Assembly (NCBI GenBank): GCA_963924555.1 | Contig: OZ004598.1 | Coordinates: forward strand, 558,001-622,000 | Source: Crambe crambe | Taxonomy: Eukaryota; Porifera; Demospongiae; Poecilosclerida; Crambeidae | Length of the DNA stretch: 64,000 nt | Direction of reading: 5' to 3' | Part shown: positions 32,901-45,252 of the stretch, piece by piece | Position numbering within the stretch: the first letter of the stretch is position 1 | How the letters are laid out: every line of letters begins with the position of its first letter | The notes under the pieces: generated by a model | Seen by the model: the letters and a program-made list of their open reading frames with translations, nothing else | Told to the model about the DNA's origin: nothing | Database searches by the model: none | Position numbers and translations under genes: made by a program

Positions 32901-35900
32901 GGACCCCCGCGATTGTATCCGCTATCTCAACAGCAAGCTGCGCTGTGCGAAGGGGTTCTTTCGTATGAAGATCATGATACTTGGGATGGCCAATAGAGGT
33001 AAAACAACATTGGTGAAGAGAATTCAAGGTAAGGAGTGTGGAAATGAATCCACTGTTGGCGTGGAGGTTACTGAATGGTGGTTCAAACCAAGCCTTGGGA
33101 AGAAACCCTTTCACTTTAGTATATGGGATTTTGCTGGGCAAGAAGAGTACTATGCCACTCACCAGTGCTTCCTCTCCCAACGCTCCCTTTACTTGCTGCT
33201 CTTCAACCTCACTGATGGTGAGGCAGGAGTTGAGGAACTAAAGCCTTGGTTGAATAATATTGCCCTCAGAGCTCCCCGATCTTGTGTGATCATTGCCGGT
33301 ACACATCTGGATGAAGTGCCTGAGGAAGAAAGGGAAGAAATTGATGCTCTTCTGCACAAGGTGAGACGTCTTGCTGAATCGTACAACAACAAACTACAAA
33401 TTGTGGAGGTTATGCCAGTTGGTCTGAAGAATCGAATTGAGAATATCGGTCTTTTAAAAGAGGCCATCTATAACCATGCTGCCAGCTATAAGACACGTGC
33501 TGGGCAGGTGATTATGGGGCAGAAGATCCCAGCTAGCTACCATGCTTTGGACAAACAACTGGAGGTTGTTCAGCAAGAGGTGAGGATGGGGTTGAGGGAA
33601 CCCATCATGCATGCTGAGGCGTTCAAGGCAATGGTGCAGCAGATGAGCTTGGCTGATATCCAGGATGAGGAGGAGTTGAAAACTGCCGCTCTCTTCTTGA
33701 CTGATGTGGGTTCTCTGCTTCACTATGATGACCGAAGTCACAACCTTCATGAGCTGTACTTCATTGATCCATGCTGGCTCTGTAACATGATGTCTAAAGT
33801 TGTCACTATCAAAGAAAGGAACCCATTCATCAAGAAAGGCATTCTCCACTCCAAATATATCCCCTTACTATTCAAGGATGAAAAATTTCCATGGAAGTAC
33901 TTTGAGCAATATCTTACTTTGCTTGATCGCTTTGAGATAGCACTGCCTCTCAATAATAAGTACATACTTATTCCGTCCATGCTTCCTGACGAAAGGCCAG
34001 CACAACTCACCCAGGAAGATACACCTCCAATGTACTCCAGATACATCTTGTTTAACTCAGCTGTCACACCCCCAGGCTTCTGGAGTCGCCTTCTCTCCAG
34101 AATCATGCACTCCATCCCACAGGTTTGCTTTGCTCTTGATAGAATCCTATCAGCTACTAATGAGGAGTGTTTGAATGAGTCATATGATGATGCACCCCAG
34201 ACCCTTCCTAACTTCCCTAATCCTCTGCTGATGACTATAGGAAGGTCATGCAATCTTCAAGATATCCAGCTGGAATACTGGCGTTCAGGGCTCTACTATA
34301 GTGACCTTGATATCACCTTTAGAATTGAATCTCTCATCAAGAGTCCACAGCAAGCTAAACACGAGAGGAAAGATGGTGTGCTCATTGTCGTCTCACCAAA
34401 TAACGAGTGGAAGAGGATCATTGGAGATTTGGTTGATCTTGTTCTTGCACTTATAAATGAGTGGTATCCTGGTCTGGCTGTGAATCAGCATGGAGCAACC
34501 AATTTGGAGCAAAGGATCCCATGTTTTGAGTGCATCAAAATGGAACGCTCCAAACCCTTTGAGTTTCAATCGGACCAATGTCTGCAGGCCATAGCCCAAA
34601 ACCTGTCAAGTATCAAGTGTGGGTATCACCGTGACAACCCTGCAGAGAACCACACAGTATTCCTGGCAGATATTGTCCCTGACTTTCTCCTTCAGGACAT
34701 AGATCCTGTCTTCTTGCTAAATGTGGAAGACATCAGTTATCAAGAAGGTGAGGCTTCTTTACTTGGTAAAGGAGGATATGGCAAGGTCTATAGAGGAAAG
34801 TATCAAGGCAGGGCTGTGGCCATCAAAAAGTACCTGACTCGTTATGAGGATGCCTTCATCGAGTTAAGATCAGAGGCTAAGTTACTGGAGCAGTCCTACC
34901 ATCCTTGCATAGTGTGTTTGATAGGGGTTTGTGTACAACCCATAATGGTCCTGGTCCTGGAGGAGGCTCCACTCAGGTCACTTGAATTTCCTCTCCTTAA
35001 GAAGAAGCTCCCTGTCCATCGCTTGACAATCTTCCGAATTGCAGCTGAAGTGGCTTCTGCTCTTTGCTTTCTGCATAGCCGAGGGATAATTTCCCGTAGC
35101 ATCAAAGCTGCAGATATCTTGCTATGGACCCTTGACCCTGCTTCCCTCTGCCACTGCAAATTGACTGATTTTGGAATTGCCACTCACATGGCTCCTGTAG
35201 GGGCCTGTGGGCTCCAAGGAACAAAAGGCTTCATTGCTCCAGAGGTCCTGCATATTGGCAAGAGAAAACAACGTTCTGTGTATGATCACAAAGCCGATAT
35301 CTTCTCGTTTGGCATGTTCCTTTACCAAATGATAGCTCGTCGCCACCCCTATCACAACATCCCTCCACACAGGATAGATGTTTCTGTGGAAACAGGAGAG
35401 AGGCCAAAACTTCAAGATGTTGATGTAGCTACAACAGGCTTTCATTACCTCACTATGCTCATGAAGAAGTGCTGGGAAGACAACCCCCAGAATCGTCCAG
35501 GTACAGAAGATATCATCAAAACGGTCTGCCTTGCCCCAGTGCAGTCCATCATGTGTGTCTTTCCTGTCAAGAGCAAGTTCTGTCTTTGTAAAGCTGTAGC
35601 TGTCACTCCTGGAGACTTTGCTGTAGCAGGTAACTACACAAAGCTGCATAATGAGTTGTGGGTATGTTGTGATGGGAAGGAAGGTGCTGAGCTAAACATC
35701 TTCAACTCGCAAACCATGAGCTTGATGAACAAGAATTTCATAAAGGAGTGCCAAGTTTGCTGCATAGCTTTGTGTAATGACCATATCTGGGTTGGTTCCA
35801 TGGCTGGGATCGAGTATGGGAGCATAGATATCTTCAATATCACATCTAGTGAATTGGTACACAGTATCAGGATGGGAGAGAACTTTGCATCATGTTTAAT

Positions 35901-37140
35901 TGCAGCAAAAGATAAAGTCTTATTGGGCACTCTTGAAGGCTACATATTCAGATTCAGCAGTGACATTAATGAAGTTCGTGCAAATGCTAACCCCAGTTAC
36001 AAACACATCTCAGAACATGCTGTGGATGGGATTGCTTGCACAAAAGATTTTATTTGGGTTTCAGAGAGCAGGTACATCCACTTCCTCAATCATGATAGCC
36101 TTGTCTTGGAAGGCACTGTCAGCCGTGATGAAGCTCAAGATGCCTTCATTGGTCAACTTTCAGCTTCTCCTTCAGAGGACATCATCTGGAGTGCTCATTC
36201 AGGTGGGACCATCCTCACTGCCTGGGATTCTCATAATCGAACTCACTTCTTTGACATCGATACTTGCAAGAGGCTGTTGAAGACTACTGATGGTATCAGT
36301 AAGCATGATGCAATCATCACTGCCATGTTGCCTGCCCTGGACAGTGTTTGGGTAGGCATGGCCACTGGTCACATCATGGTATTCCATCATGAAGAACTGC
36401 TGGCTTGGTACCAGCCGTATAAAGAATATGTGAGGTTCCTAACACTCATCCCAGGCAGTGGACCCTGTGAAATGGAAAAGTGCATGGTTGTCAGTGGAGG
36501 GAAGAAGTTTGTCCCTGTACTCAATGACGTGGGTCCTGACTATGAGGAGAAGGATGAGAAAGGGCAGTCACTGGATGGAACTGGTGTTCTGGTTATTTGG
36601 GAAGCCTATGAAGCCAAGACCATGAGGCAGATCAAACTGGTGGAGGAGAATGCTCCAGGCTTCTTGGACACTCATGATAGTGTGTGTCACATGATTCACA
36701 CTGGAGAATTCAAGGATGGCACTAAAATGATGCAAAAGAAAGACACTAGTCCTTCTTTTGAAGCTCATCCAAATCTCACTGACCTCTCCACTGATGCCGA
36801 AGACAAAACTCAGGACAAGGCATTGATACCTGATGATGTAAAGAATGTTCCTGATCTTGAAGCTCAAGAAAACCTTGATAACCTCACCACCTTCATCCCT
36901 GATGCTGAAGACCAAGTTCAGGACTCGTCGATGGTTACTGATAATGTGAAGAAAGACAGCACTCCTGCCTCTCTTGATCCCATAGCTCAAACAAACCTTG
37001 ATGACCACTCCACTGATGCTGCTGAGGACAAGTCAATGGCAATGGATGTGGTACACTCACCACTGAGCTTATCTGACAGCCAGAAGTATCCTGAAATGGA
37101 AAATGAAGAAATATTGGCCACAGATGATCAGCCAAGATAG
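29962..37140 (+). CDS. LRRK-like ROCO kinase, copy A (kinase loop degenerate)
   Basis: Three exons (29962-30370, 31721-32316, 32494-37140), 1883 codons. Order: ankyrin repeats (about 46-136, GYTPLHEAVASGNADVLDYL and GFTPLHLAASSGHISCVRIL), a linker, leucine-rich repeats (about 310-470), Roc GTPase (about 490, P-loop GMANRGKT, switch DFAGQEEYYATHQ, THLD), COR, a kinase (about 1090-1350) and a WD40-like propeller (about 1358-1720), then an acidic tail. This is the LRRK1/LRRK2 plan without LRRK2's armadillo part. The kinase keeps GKGGYGKV, VAIK, DFG and APE, but the catalytic loop reads ISRSIKAAD where active kinases have (H/Y)RDxKxxN: the proton-accepting Asp is Ser and the loop Asn is Asp, so catalysis is doubtful. 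ATG 29962 fits the AAGATGG context. Copy B lies 342 bp downstream in the same orientation. Confidence 0.9.
30404..30895. mobile_element. 492-bp TIR element with subterminal GGCGCTTA repeats
   Basis: A perfect inverted repeat of about 28 bp bounds the element: TACCGTAGTCACTGTAATTC at the left, then AAGCGCCA, and its complement at 30868-30895. Each flank also has several TGGCGCTTA(A) or TTAAGCGCC copies in both orientations, like the subterminal transposase sites of some DNA transposons. TA at each end may be the target. No transposase frame. It sits in intron 1 of LRRK-like A and is missing from the matching intron of copy B. Confidence 0.7.
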
Positions 37141-37482
37141 AGAGTCACAGAAACACCTTGATTCTTACCTGGCCATTTTCTTAACTTTTATAATTCATAG
37201 TATAAAATGTATGTGAGGGACTGGCTCTGCGCTGACATCATAGTGTGTCTACTTTTAACGATTTAATCATCTTTTTTTTTTTAATAATGGAATTCGATTA
37301 TACACAGACAAACAAACAAGTCCAAGTCATGGCACTCCGTCTAGAGAGAGGGGGGGGGGGGGGGGGGGGGGGGGAGGGGGGGGGGGAGAGTTGGGAGGCG
37401 ATGTCTACCACACTGCGCATGCTTAGAGGTAACGGTATCCTTCGCATTCCGATCCCTGCAATTTATTGCGAAGACAAGGAAG
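37141..37482. other. Intergenic region between LRRK-like A and B
   Basis: The first 45 bp (GAGTCACAGAAACACCTTGA, then TTCTTACCTGGCC) match coding sequence of copy B near 44647, so this is a relic of a C-terminal domain that copy A no longer encodes. A nearly pure G run follows at about 37351-37387, then a promoter box CACTGCGCATGCTTAGAGGT at 37411, just before the start of copy B. Confidence 0.7.
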
Positions 37483-40400
37483 ATGGCTGGGGCAGTACAA
37501 TGGCTGCTGCAAGACGACGCTAAGCTGCACAAGCTCTGTCACGATGGGAACCTAAAGAAAATCAAGGCCTACGTCGAGAAATTGGACGATGATGTACTGC
37601 GGGACATGCTTGCCAGTAGAAAAGGCACGTTTGGATACACACCTTTGCATGAAGCAGTTGCTAGTGGAAAGGCTAACGTGTTGGACTATCTGCTAAGCAG
37701 AACACAGAATGCTCACATTAACTGTCTAGCTAGGAGTGGCTTCACCCCACTACACTTTGCGACCAGTTCAGGCAGCATATCATGTGTGAGAACACTACTA
37801 CAACACTCTGCCGATGTTTCCATAGTGGATGAGTATGGCAAGACAGCTAGGCAGATTGCAGAGCTAAGTTCAAGGGCAGACATTGTGCGACTGCTATTGA
37901 GTGAAGGTGAGGGAAGTGGGCACCCTAGACCATAATACATGATGAGTGATGTCAGTCATTAGCTATCAGTTGAACAAAGTGAGGTAGCTCAATGTGGATT
38001 GCAATAATATGGCATTTCTCCCCTGAAGTACAGATAGCTAACTACCTTTTTTCTAATCAGGGCACTTTTATACTGTCAACAGAGATTTCATATCCCATGT
38101 GAATTTTGCATACTTTATATGTTTTGTATAGCTAGTATAGCTAGCTAGTTCAGAGTGAATTACAGATGTTTAATAAGAATTGAGCTGGTTTTGACTGGAT
38201 TTATGTGGCAGCAAAAATTTTATTTACAGTTGATTGACTTTTGAGGTTATAAATGGAGTAAGTCTTGAAGTTTAATCGTTAGTTGAATGTGTAGTTTTGC
38301 TTGCTCGTTTGGGCACACAATAATTATATGGACACCGTGAGCAATCACTTTACCCCTTGCTGTGCATGCGTGCACGGGGTAATAAAGAAGGCTTTAGAGT
38401 TGGCTGTGCAGGCTATTTTCAGAAAAGTAGCTGGTTAGATTCATGCAATCTCAGAGACTATCATGTAAATACGAAAGTGAAGGACTTTCATGCTACATGT
38501 TAAAATAACAATCTGGATAGTTGTGGAAATTATAAAACCACATCTAAACTATTATAGCTATTTCCCAATTTCCTCTAACTTCAACAGCTGCTGACCTTCA
38601 GTGTTCAGTGGTATAATCAACCAATGACCTGCTGCTGTCAGCTAGACATGGCAAGATTATGCCAAAATCTGTTTTTCCCATGATGATACCAATAAGAAAC
38701 CAGCTGCATGCATTGATATCTCCAGGTACTTCCAGGTATCTGTGTTGTTGCTCACTGTCAATTCATTTTCATAGAAATCATTCAAGAGGTTGAACATGAC
38801 GGTGATAGAGTGACTGAGCTATTGAGGAATTCAAGGGTAGACACCCTGGAACGAAACTGTCTTAACCGAGCTCTGGTGGCAGCCACTCGCAATGATAACA
38901 ACTTTAATGTTGGTAAGCTGGTGGTGAAAGGAGCAAACAACCTCAGAGAATGCCTAGAGTATGCTCAACGAGAGAATAAGCCACATGCCTGTGCCATGCT
39001 TCTCATGATTAATGCAGCCATGACAGGAGATAAGTCTGTAGTCCAGAGGTTATTTGGACAAACTATGGACCAATCTCCAGAATTTGCAGATCCTGGTTTC
39101 CCAGAAGTACAGAAAGCAGTATTGAGTGGGAAGGTGACCACTGTTGTTCCTATAGAGATTGCTCGTAGAAGTGGCCACTTTGAAGTGCGTGAAGAGCTGC
39201 TTTTAGGGACAGATGTGAACCAAGAAGAAGGCTATGTGTACTGGCATGGATTGAGGCTGTTGAAGCTGGAGGTGTCTTGGTTGAGGATGATCACATGGGT
39301 GAAGCGGCTCAGACTGGCAAGAAATGGACTCAAAACACTTCCTAATGAAATTGGAAACTACTTGAAACAAGTAAGCTTAATAGAGAGATGTATGCATGCA
39401 TTAGTAGAACTTGATTATTATTGTAGCTACTATCTCAATGGAGCCTGCTGGGTCATCCCCATGTCGAGCTTGTTCATAGCAAGGCATCGCCTTGTTGTGT
39501 ACCTTAGGAATTTTTTCAATAATTTATTCAAAACATTGAAACTGATAGCTAATAGCGAAGCATTCAATATCTGTTATGTAAATATATAATATTTGTTCTT
39601 GTGTGGTACTGTCATCATCTTTTCGTATTTTTCTTTCTGCATCTTTCTCATGTGCCTTCCTTCTTGATGGCTGTTATCATCATTTCACTCATTCTGAATA
39701 CATTGCTATTTTCTAAACTTTCTATTACAGGTGGTAAAGATTGACTTACAACACAATGAACTTTCTGTGATTCCTCACTGCCTCCTTGAACTTCCAAGCC
39801 TAGGGGAGCTCAACCTCTCACATAATCGACTCACAGAGATCCCAGATATCCTTGAGTGGTCTGCCTGCTTGACTGTGCTTGAACTCTCTCATAACCAGCT
39901 CAGCTCTCTGCCTCTCAAAGTGGTTGCTCCAACAATACGTTCCCTCAACCTCAGCCACAACAACTTCCGAACAGTCCCTCTCTGCATATGTTCCTTTATC
40001 ACCCTCCACTCCCTAAATCTGAGTGACAATCCTGACATCCTCACCTTGCCAGCAGAAATGGGCAGGCTTAACATGCTGGATCACCTCAACCTAAATAACC
40101 TCAAAGATCTCAAGGATCCCCCAAGGAATGTACAAAAGGATCCCCGTGATTGCATCCACTATCTCAATAGCAAGCTGCACTCTGTCAGAGAGTTCTATCG
40201 CATGAAGCTTATGGTAGTTGGGCAGGCCAATAAAGGTAAAACAGCTTTGGTAAAACGACTTCAAGGTAAGGAATGCGGGAATGAGGCTACAGTTGGTGTG
40301 GAGGTTAGCGAATGGTGGTTCAAACCAAGCATTCGAAAAAAGCCCTTCCACTTTAGTATATGGGATTTTAGTGGACTAAGTGAGTACTATGCCACTCACC

Positions 40401-43400
40401 AGTGCTTCCTCTCCCAACACTCCCTTTACCTGCTGGTCTTCAATCTCACTGACGGTGAGGCAGGAGTTGAGGAACTAAAGCCTTGGTTGAATAATCTTGC
40501 CCTCAGAACTCCCCAGTCTTGTGTGCTCATTGTTGGTACACATCTGGATGAAGTGCCTGCAGAGGAAAGGGAAGAAATTGATGCTCTTCTGCACAAGGTG
40601 GGACGTCTTGCTGAATCGTACAACAACAAACTACAAATTGTAGAGGTTATGCCAGTTGGTCTGAAGAATCGGATTGAGAATATCGGTCTTTTAAAAGAGG
40701 CTCTGTATAACCATGCTGCCAGCTATAAGACACGTGCTGGGCAGGTGATTATGGGGCAGAAGATCCCAGCTAGCTACCATGCTTTGGACAAACAACTGGA
40801 GGTTGTTCAACAAGAGGTGCGGCAGGGGTTGAGGGAGCCCATTATGCATGCTGAGGAGTTCAAAACAATGGTGCAACAGATGAGTTTGGCTGATATCCAG
40901 GATGAGGAGGAGTTGAAAAAAGTCGTTTGTTTTTTGACTGACGTGGGCTCTCTGCTTCACTATGATGACCGAAGTCACAACCTTCATGAGCTGTACTTCA
41001 TCGATCCATGCTGGCTCTGTAACATGATGTCTAAAATTGTCACTATCAAAGAAAGGAACCCATTCATCAAGAAAGGCATTCTCCACTCCAAATACATCCC
41101 CTTACTTTTCAAGGATGATGTATTTCCTTTGAGGTACTTTGAGCAGTATCTCTCTCTGCTTGATCGCTTTGAGATAGCACTGCCTCTCAATAACAAGTAC
41201 ATACTTATTCCGTCCATGCTTCCTGACGAAAGGCCAGCACAACTCACCCAGGAAGATACACCTCCAATGTACTCCAGATACATCCTGTTCAACTCAGCTG
41301 TCACTCCTCCAGGCTTCTGGAGTCGCCTTCTCTCCAGAATCATGCACTCCATCCCACAGGTTTGCTTTGCTCTAAATAAATCACTACCTTCCTTTCTTGC
41401 TGAGGAGTATCCGAGCAAGGAGGAAAAAGGAACTGATTTTAGCCTGAACATGCCAGGCACTCCACTCTCTCCTGACCCATCCTTTGCCACTAACTCTGAG
41501 TTAGGAGCTTCTTCTCTTTCTCACCCTCTCCCAGTGATTAGCAAACCAATGAGACAGGTTTCACAGGATCAATACCATCTTGATGGTGTACCCCAGCTCT
41601 GCCCAGGTTCACTGCCATCGAGAGGAATATATGATGCCAAAGATATCCAGCTGGAATACTGGCATTCAGGGCTCTACTATAGTGACCCTGATATCACTTT
41701 TAGAATTGAATCTTTCATCAAGAGTCCACAGCAAGCTAAACACGAGAGGAAAGATGGTGTGCTCATTGTCGTCTCACCAAATAATAAAGGGAAGAGGATC
41801 ATTGGACAACTGGTCGATCTTGTTATTTCACTTAGTAGTGAATTGTATCCTGGTTTGGCTGAGAGTCATCATGGGGCAAACTCTATGGAACAAAGGATCC
41901 CATGTTCCGAGTGCATCAAGATGGAGCGCTCCAAACCCTTTGAGTTTCAATCAGAGCAATGTCTGCAGGCCATAGCCCAAAACCTGTCAAGTATCGACTG
42001 CGAGTATCACTGTGACAACCCTGCAGAGAACCACACAGTGTCCCTAGCAGATATTGTCCCCGACCTTCTCCTTCAGGACATGGATCCTGTCTTCTTGCTT
42101 AATGCAGAAGATATTGATTATCAAGAAGATGAGGCTTCTTTACTTGGTAAAGGAGGATATGGCAAGGTCTATAGAGGAAAGTACCAAGGCAGGGCTGTGG
42201 CCATCAAGAAGTACCTTACTTGTAATGAAAAAGTATTTGCTAGTATCAGATCAGAGGCTTTGTCACTGCAAAAGTCTTACCACCCTTGCTTTGTGTGTCT
42301 TGTTGGAGTGTGTGTGCACCCCAAGTGGGCCCTGGTCTTAGAAGATGCTCCTCTTCAGCCTCTTGAACTTCTTCTCCTCAAGAAGAAGCTCCCTGTCCAT
42401 CGCTTGACAATCTTCCGAATTGCAGCTGAAGTGGCTTCTGCTCTTTGCTTTCTGCATGGTCAAGAGATCATTTTCCGTGACCTCACAGCTGCAAATGTTC
42501 TGCTATGGACCCTTGACCCTGCTTCTCTCTGCCATTGCAAGTTGACTGATTTTGGAATTGCCACTCATATGGCTCCCATGGGGGCCCGTGGATTCTGTGA
42601 TCACAAATGGTTCATTGCTCCAGAGGTTCCATATTATTGATAAAAGAGGACATTCTCCGTGTGATTACAAAGCTGATATCTTCTCATTTGGCATGTTCCT
42701 TTACCAAATGATTGCCCGTCGCCACCCATACCACAATATCCCTCTCCACAAGATCGATGCTTCTGTGAAAACAGGAGAAAGACCCATACTTCAAGATGTT
42801 TGTATTGCCAAAACAGGCTTCAATTACCTCACTATGCTCATGAAGAAATGTTGGGAAGACAACCCTCAGAATCGCCCAACTACTCATGAGATCATCAAGA
42901 CGGTCTGCCTTGCCTCAGTGCAGTCCATCATGTGTGTCTCTCCTGTCCAAAGGAAACTCTCTCTTTGTAAAGCTATTGCTCTTACTCCCGCGAGCTTTGC
43001 TGAAGCAGGCAACCCTGCAAAGTGGCATAATGAGTTATGGGTGTGTTGCAATGTGAAAGAAGGCACTGAGCTGAACATCTTCAACTCACACACAATGGAG
43101 AAGATGAGCAAGAACTTCATTAAGGATAACCAAGTTCAATGCATGGTTCTGTGTAACAACCATGTCTGGGTGGGCTCCAGAGCTGGGATCGAGTATGGTG
43201 TTATTGACATCTTTGATATTACTTCTCACGAATTGGTCCACAATATCAGATTGAGGGAGACTTCTGCATCATGTCTGACTGCAGCAAAAGATAGAGTTTT
43301 GATGGGCACACTTGAAGGCTACTGTTTCAGTTTCAGCAATGATGTGACTAAAGTTAGAACAGGAAATCCCAAGCCCAAATACAAGTATATCTCAGAGCAT

Positions 43401-44744
43401 GCTGTGGATGGAATTGCTTGCACGAAAGACTTTATTTGGGTTTCACATGGCAGACACATCCACTTCCTCAATCATGATAGCCTTGCCTTGGAAGGGACTG
43501 TCAGCCGTGATGAACCTCAAGATGCCTTCATTGGTCAACTCTCAGCTTCTCCTTCAGAGAACATCATCTGGAGTGCCCATTTGGGTGGGACCATCCTCAC
43601 TGCCTGGGATTCCACCAATAGGACCCATTCCTTGGATGTCGATACCTCCAAGAGGCTACCAGAACATGTCAGAGAGGATGCAATCATCACTGCCATGTTG
43701 CCTGCCCTGGACACTGTGTGGGTAGGCATGGCCACAGGTCACATCATGGTGTTCCATCATGAAGAACTGTTAGCTCTGTATCATCCGTACAAAGCAGAAG
43801 TCAGGTTCCTCACTCTCATCCCAGGCAGTGGACCCTGTGAAATGGAAAAGTGCATGGTTGTCAGTGGAGGGAAGAAGTTTGTCCCTGTACTCAATGACAT
43901 GGGTCCTGACTACAAGGAGAAGGATGAGAAAGGGCAGCCATTGGATGGAACTGGTGTTCTGGTTACTTGGGAAGCCTATGAAGCCAAGACCATGAGGCAG
44001 ATCAAACTGGTGGAGGAGAATGCTCCAGGCTTCTTGGACACTCATGCTAGCGTGTGTCACATGATTAACATTGGAGAGTTCAAGGATGGCACTGAAGTGA
44101 TGCAAAGTGTTAAAAGGAAAGACACTATTCCTTCTCCTTATCTTCCAAATCTCTCCATTGAAGCTGAAGACCAAACTCAGGACAAGGCATTGATGTCTGA
44201 TGATATAAAGAACGTTCTTGATCTTGAAGCTCTCGATAACAAGTCAATGGCAACCGATAATATAAAGAAAGAAAACACTCCTTCCCCTCCTGATCTCAAA
44301 GATAAAACAAGCCTTGATCACCTCTCCACTGATGCTGCTGAGGATAACCAAATGGGTGTACTTGAGGTGGACAATATCCGGATACACTCACCACTGAGCT
44401 TATCTGATGGCCAGAAGCATCCTGAAATGGAAGAAGAAGAAAAATTGGCTGCAGGCAATCTATTTTTCAGAGGTGAGGAAGTCTTTGAGATCACGTTGCC
44501 AGGATCCACTCAGCCTGTTCGTGTTGCATGCCCAAAGCCTCCCACTCTCAAGGACTTGTTGAACGAGCTGCAACTGAAAGCATCACTGAGTAAATTTGAG
44601 TGTCATCTGCAGTATGTGAAGGCCACAGGAGAAGTTGCTGAGCTAGAGTCACAAAAACACCTTGATTCTTACCTGGCCCTGCCAAATACACCCAAGTTAT
44701 TTGTCAGGGCCGATGAAACAGGAATGGAAATGCGTGTACTTTGA
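37483..44744 (+). pseudogene. LRRK-like ROCO kinase, copy B (one frame break)
   Basis: Tandem paralogue of copy A with the same three-exon plan: 37483-37906, 38775-39370, 39731-44744. Long stretches are nearly identical. Ankyrin, LRR, Roc (P-loop GQANKGKT; switch DFSGLSEYYATHQ, lacking the GQ of copy A), COR, kinase (GKGGYGKV, VAIK, FRDLTAAN loop, DFG, APE), propeller. After APEV at about 42628 the frame ends at 42640; compared with copy A, 2 nt are missing net, and reading resumes in another frame as HIIDKRGHSPCDYKADIFSF to 44744. Restoring length gives 2011 codons. The loop Asp is kept but the following Lys is Thr. The C-terminus has an extra domain of about 75 residues (EVFEITLPGSTQPVRVACPK, LKDLLNELQL), possibly ubiquitin-like. 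An assembly error or allele is possible, since both halves otherwise look intact. Confidence 0.75.
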
Positions 44745-45252
44745 ATTCCTAATTTTATTTTTACACTGTCAGTTGTTTTAGAGTGTGTTTAAACATTATG
44801 TAAGTCACCATTGAGAAAGCTGTTTTGACTAATTCCATGTTGTTGTTGTTTGAAGTGTCCTGATTAGATAAGTATCCTAATAATTAGAGAAGTGTCCTAA
44901 TAATTAGGGAAGTGTCCTGATTAGATAAATGTCCTAATAATTAGAGAAGTGTCCTGATTAGATAAGTGTCCTAATAATTAGAGAAATGTCCTGATAAGAA
45001 TAATAGCTAGCTACTGAGCTTGTTATGGATAGGAGGGTCAATTTAGCTGCAAGTGGTTAAGTATTATTATTGCTCAATAATAATATTGGTGAAATGAAGA
45101 AGGAAAATAGGCATTCAATATTGCAGGAAACTTATACAAAAATAAAGAGGAATGGATAAAATAGAAACATCACACTGATATATAGATAAGACTGAAAGGT
45201 GACAATAAATAATGACAAGATGAAGTGATGTCATAATTAGGGTTATGACCCC
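44745..45252. other. Convergent intergenic region with GTGTCCTGATTAG minisatellite
   Basis: From about 44856 to 45000, roughly 18-bp units alternate AAGTGTCCTGATTAGATA and AGTGTCCTAATAATTAGAG. The remainder up to the end of the aminotransferase gene is AT-rich and shows nothing further. Confidence 0.8.

Noticed and set aside
33189-34253. Antisense open frames across both LRRK-like genes
   Set aside because: They mirror conserved coding sequence in other frames and recur at the same places in both copies.
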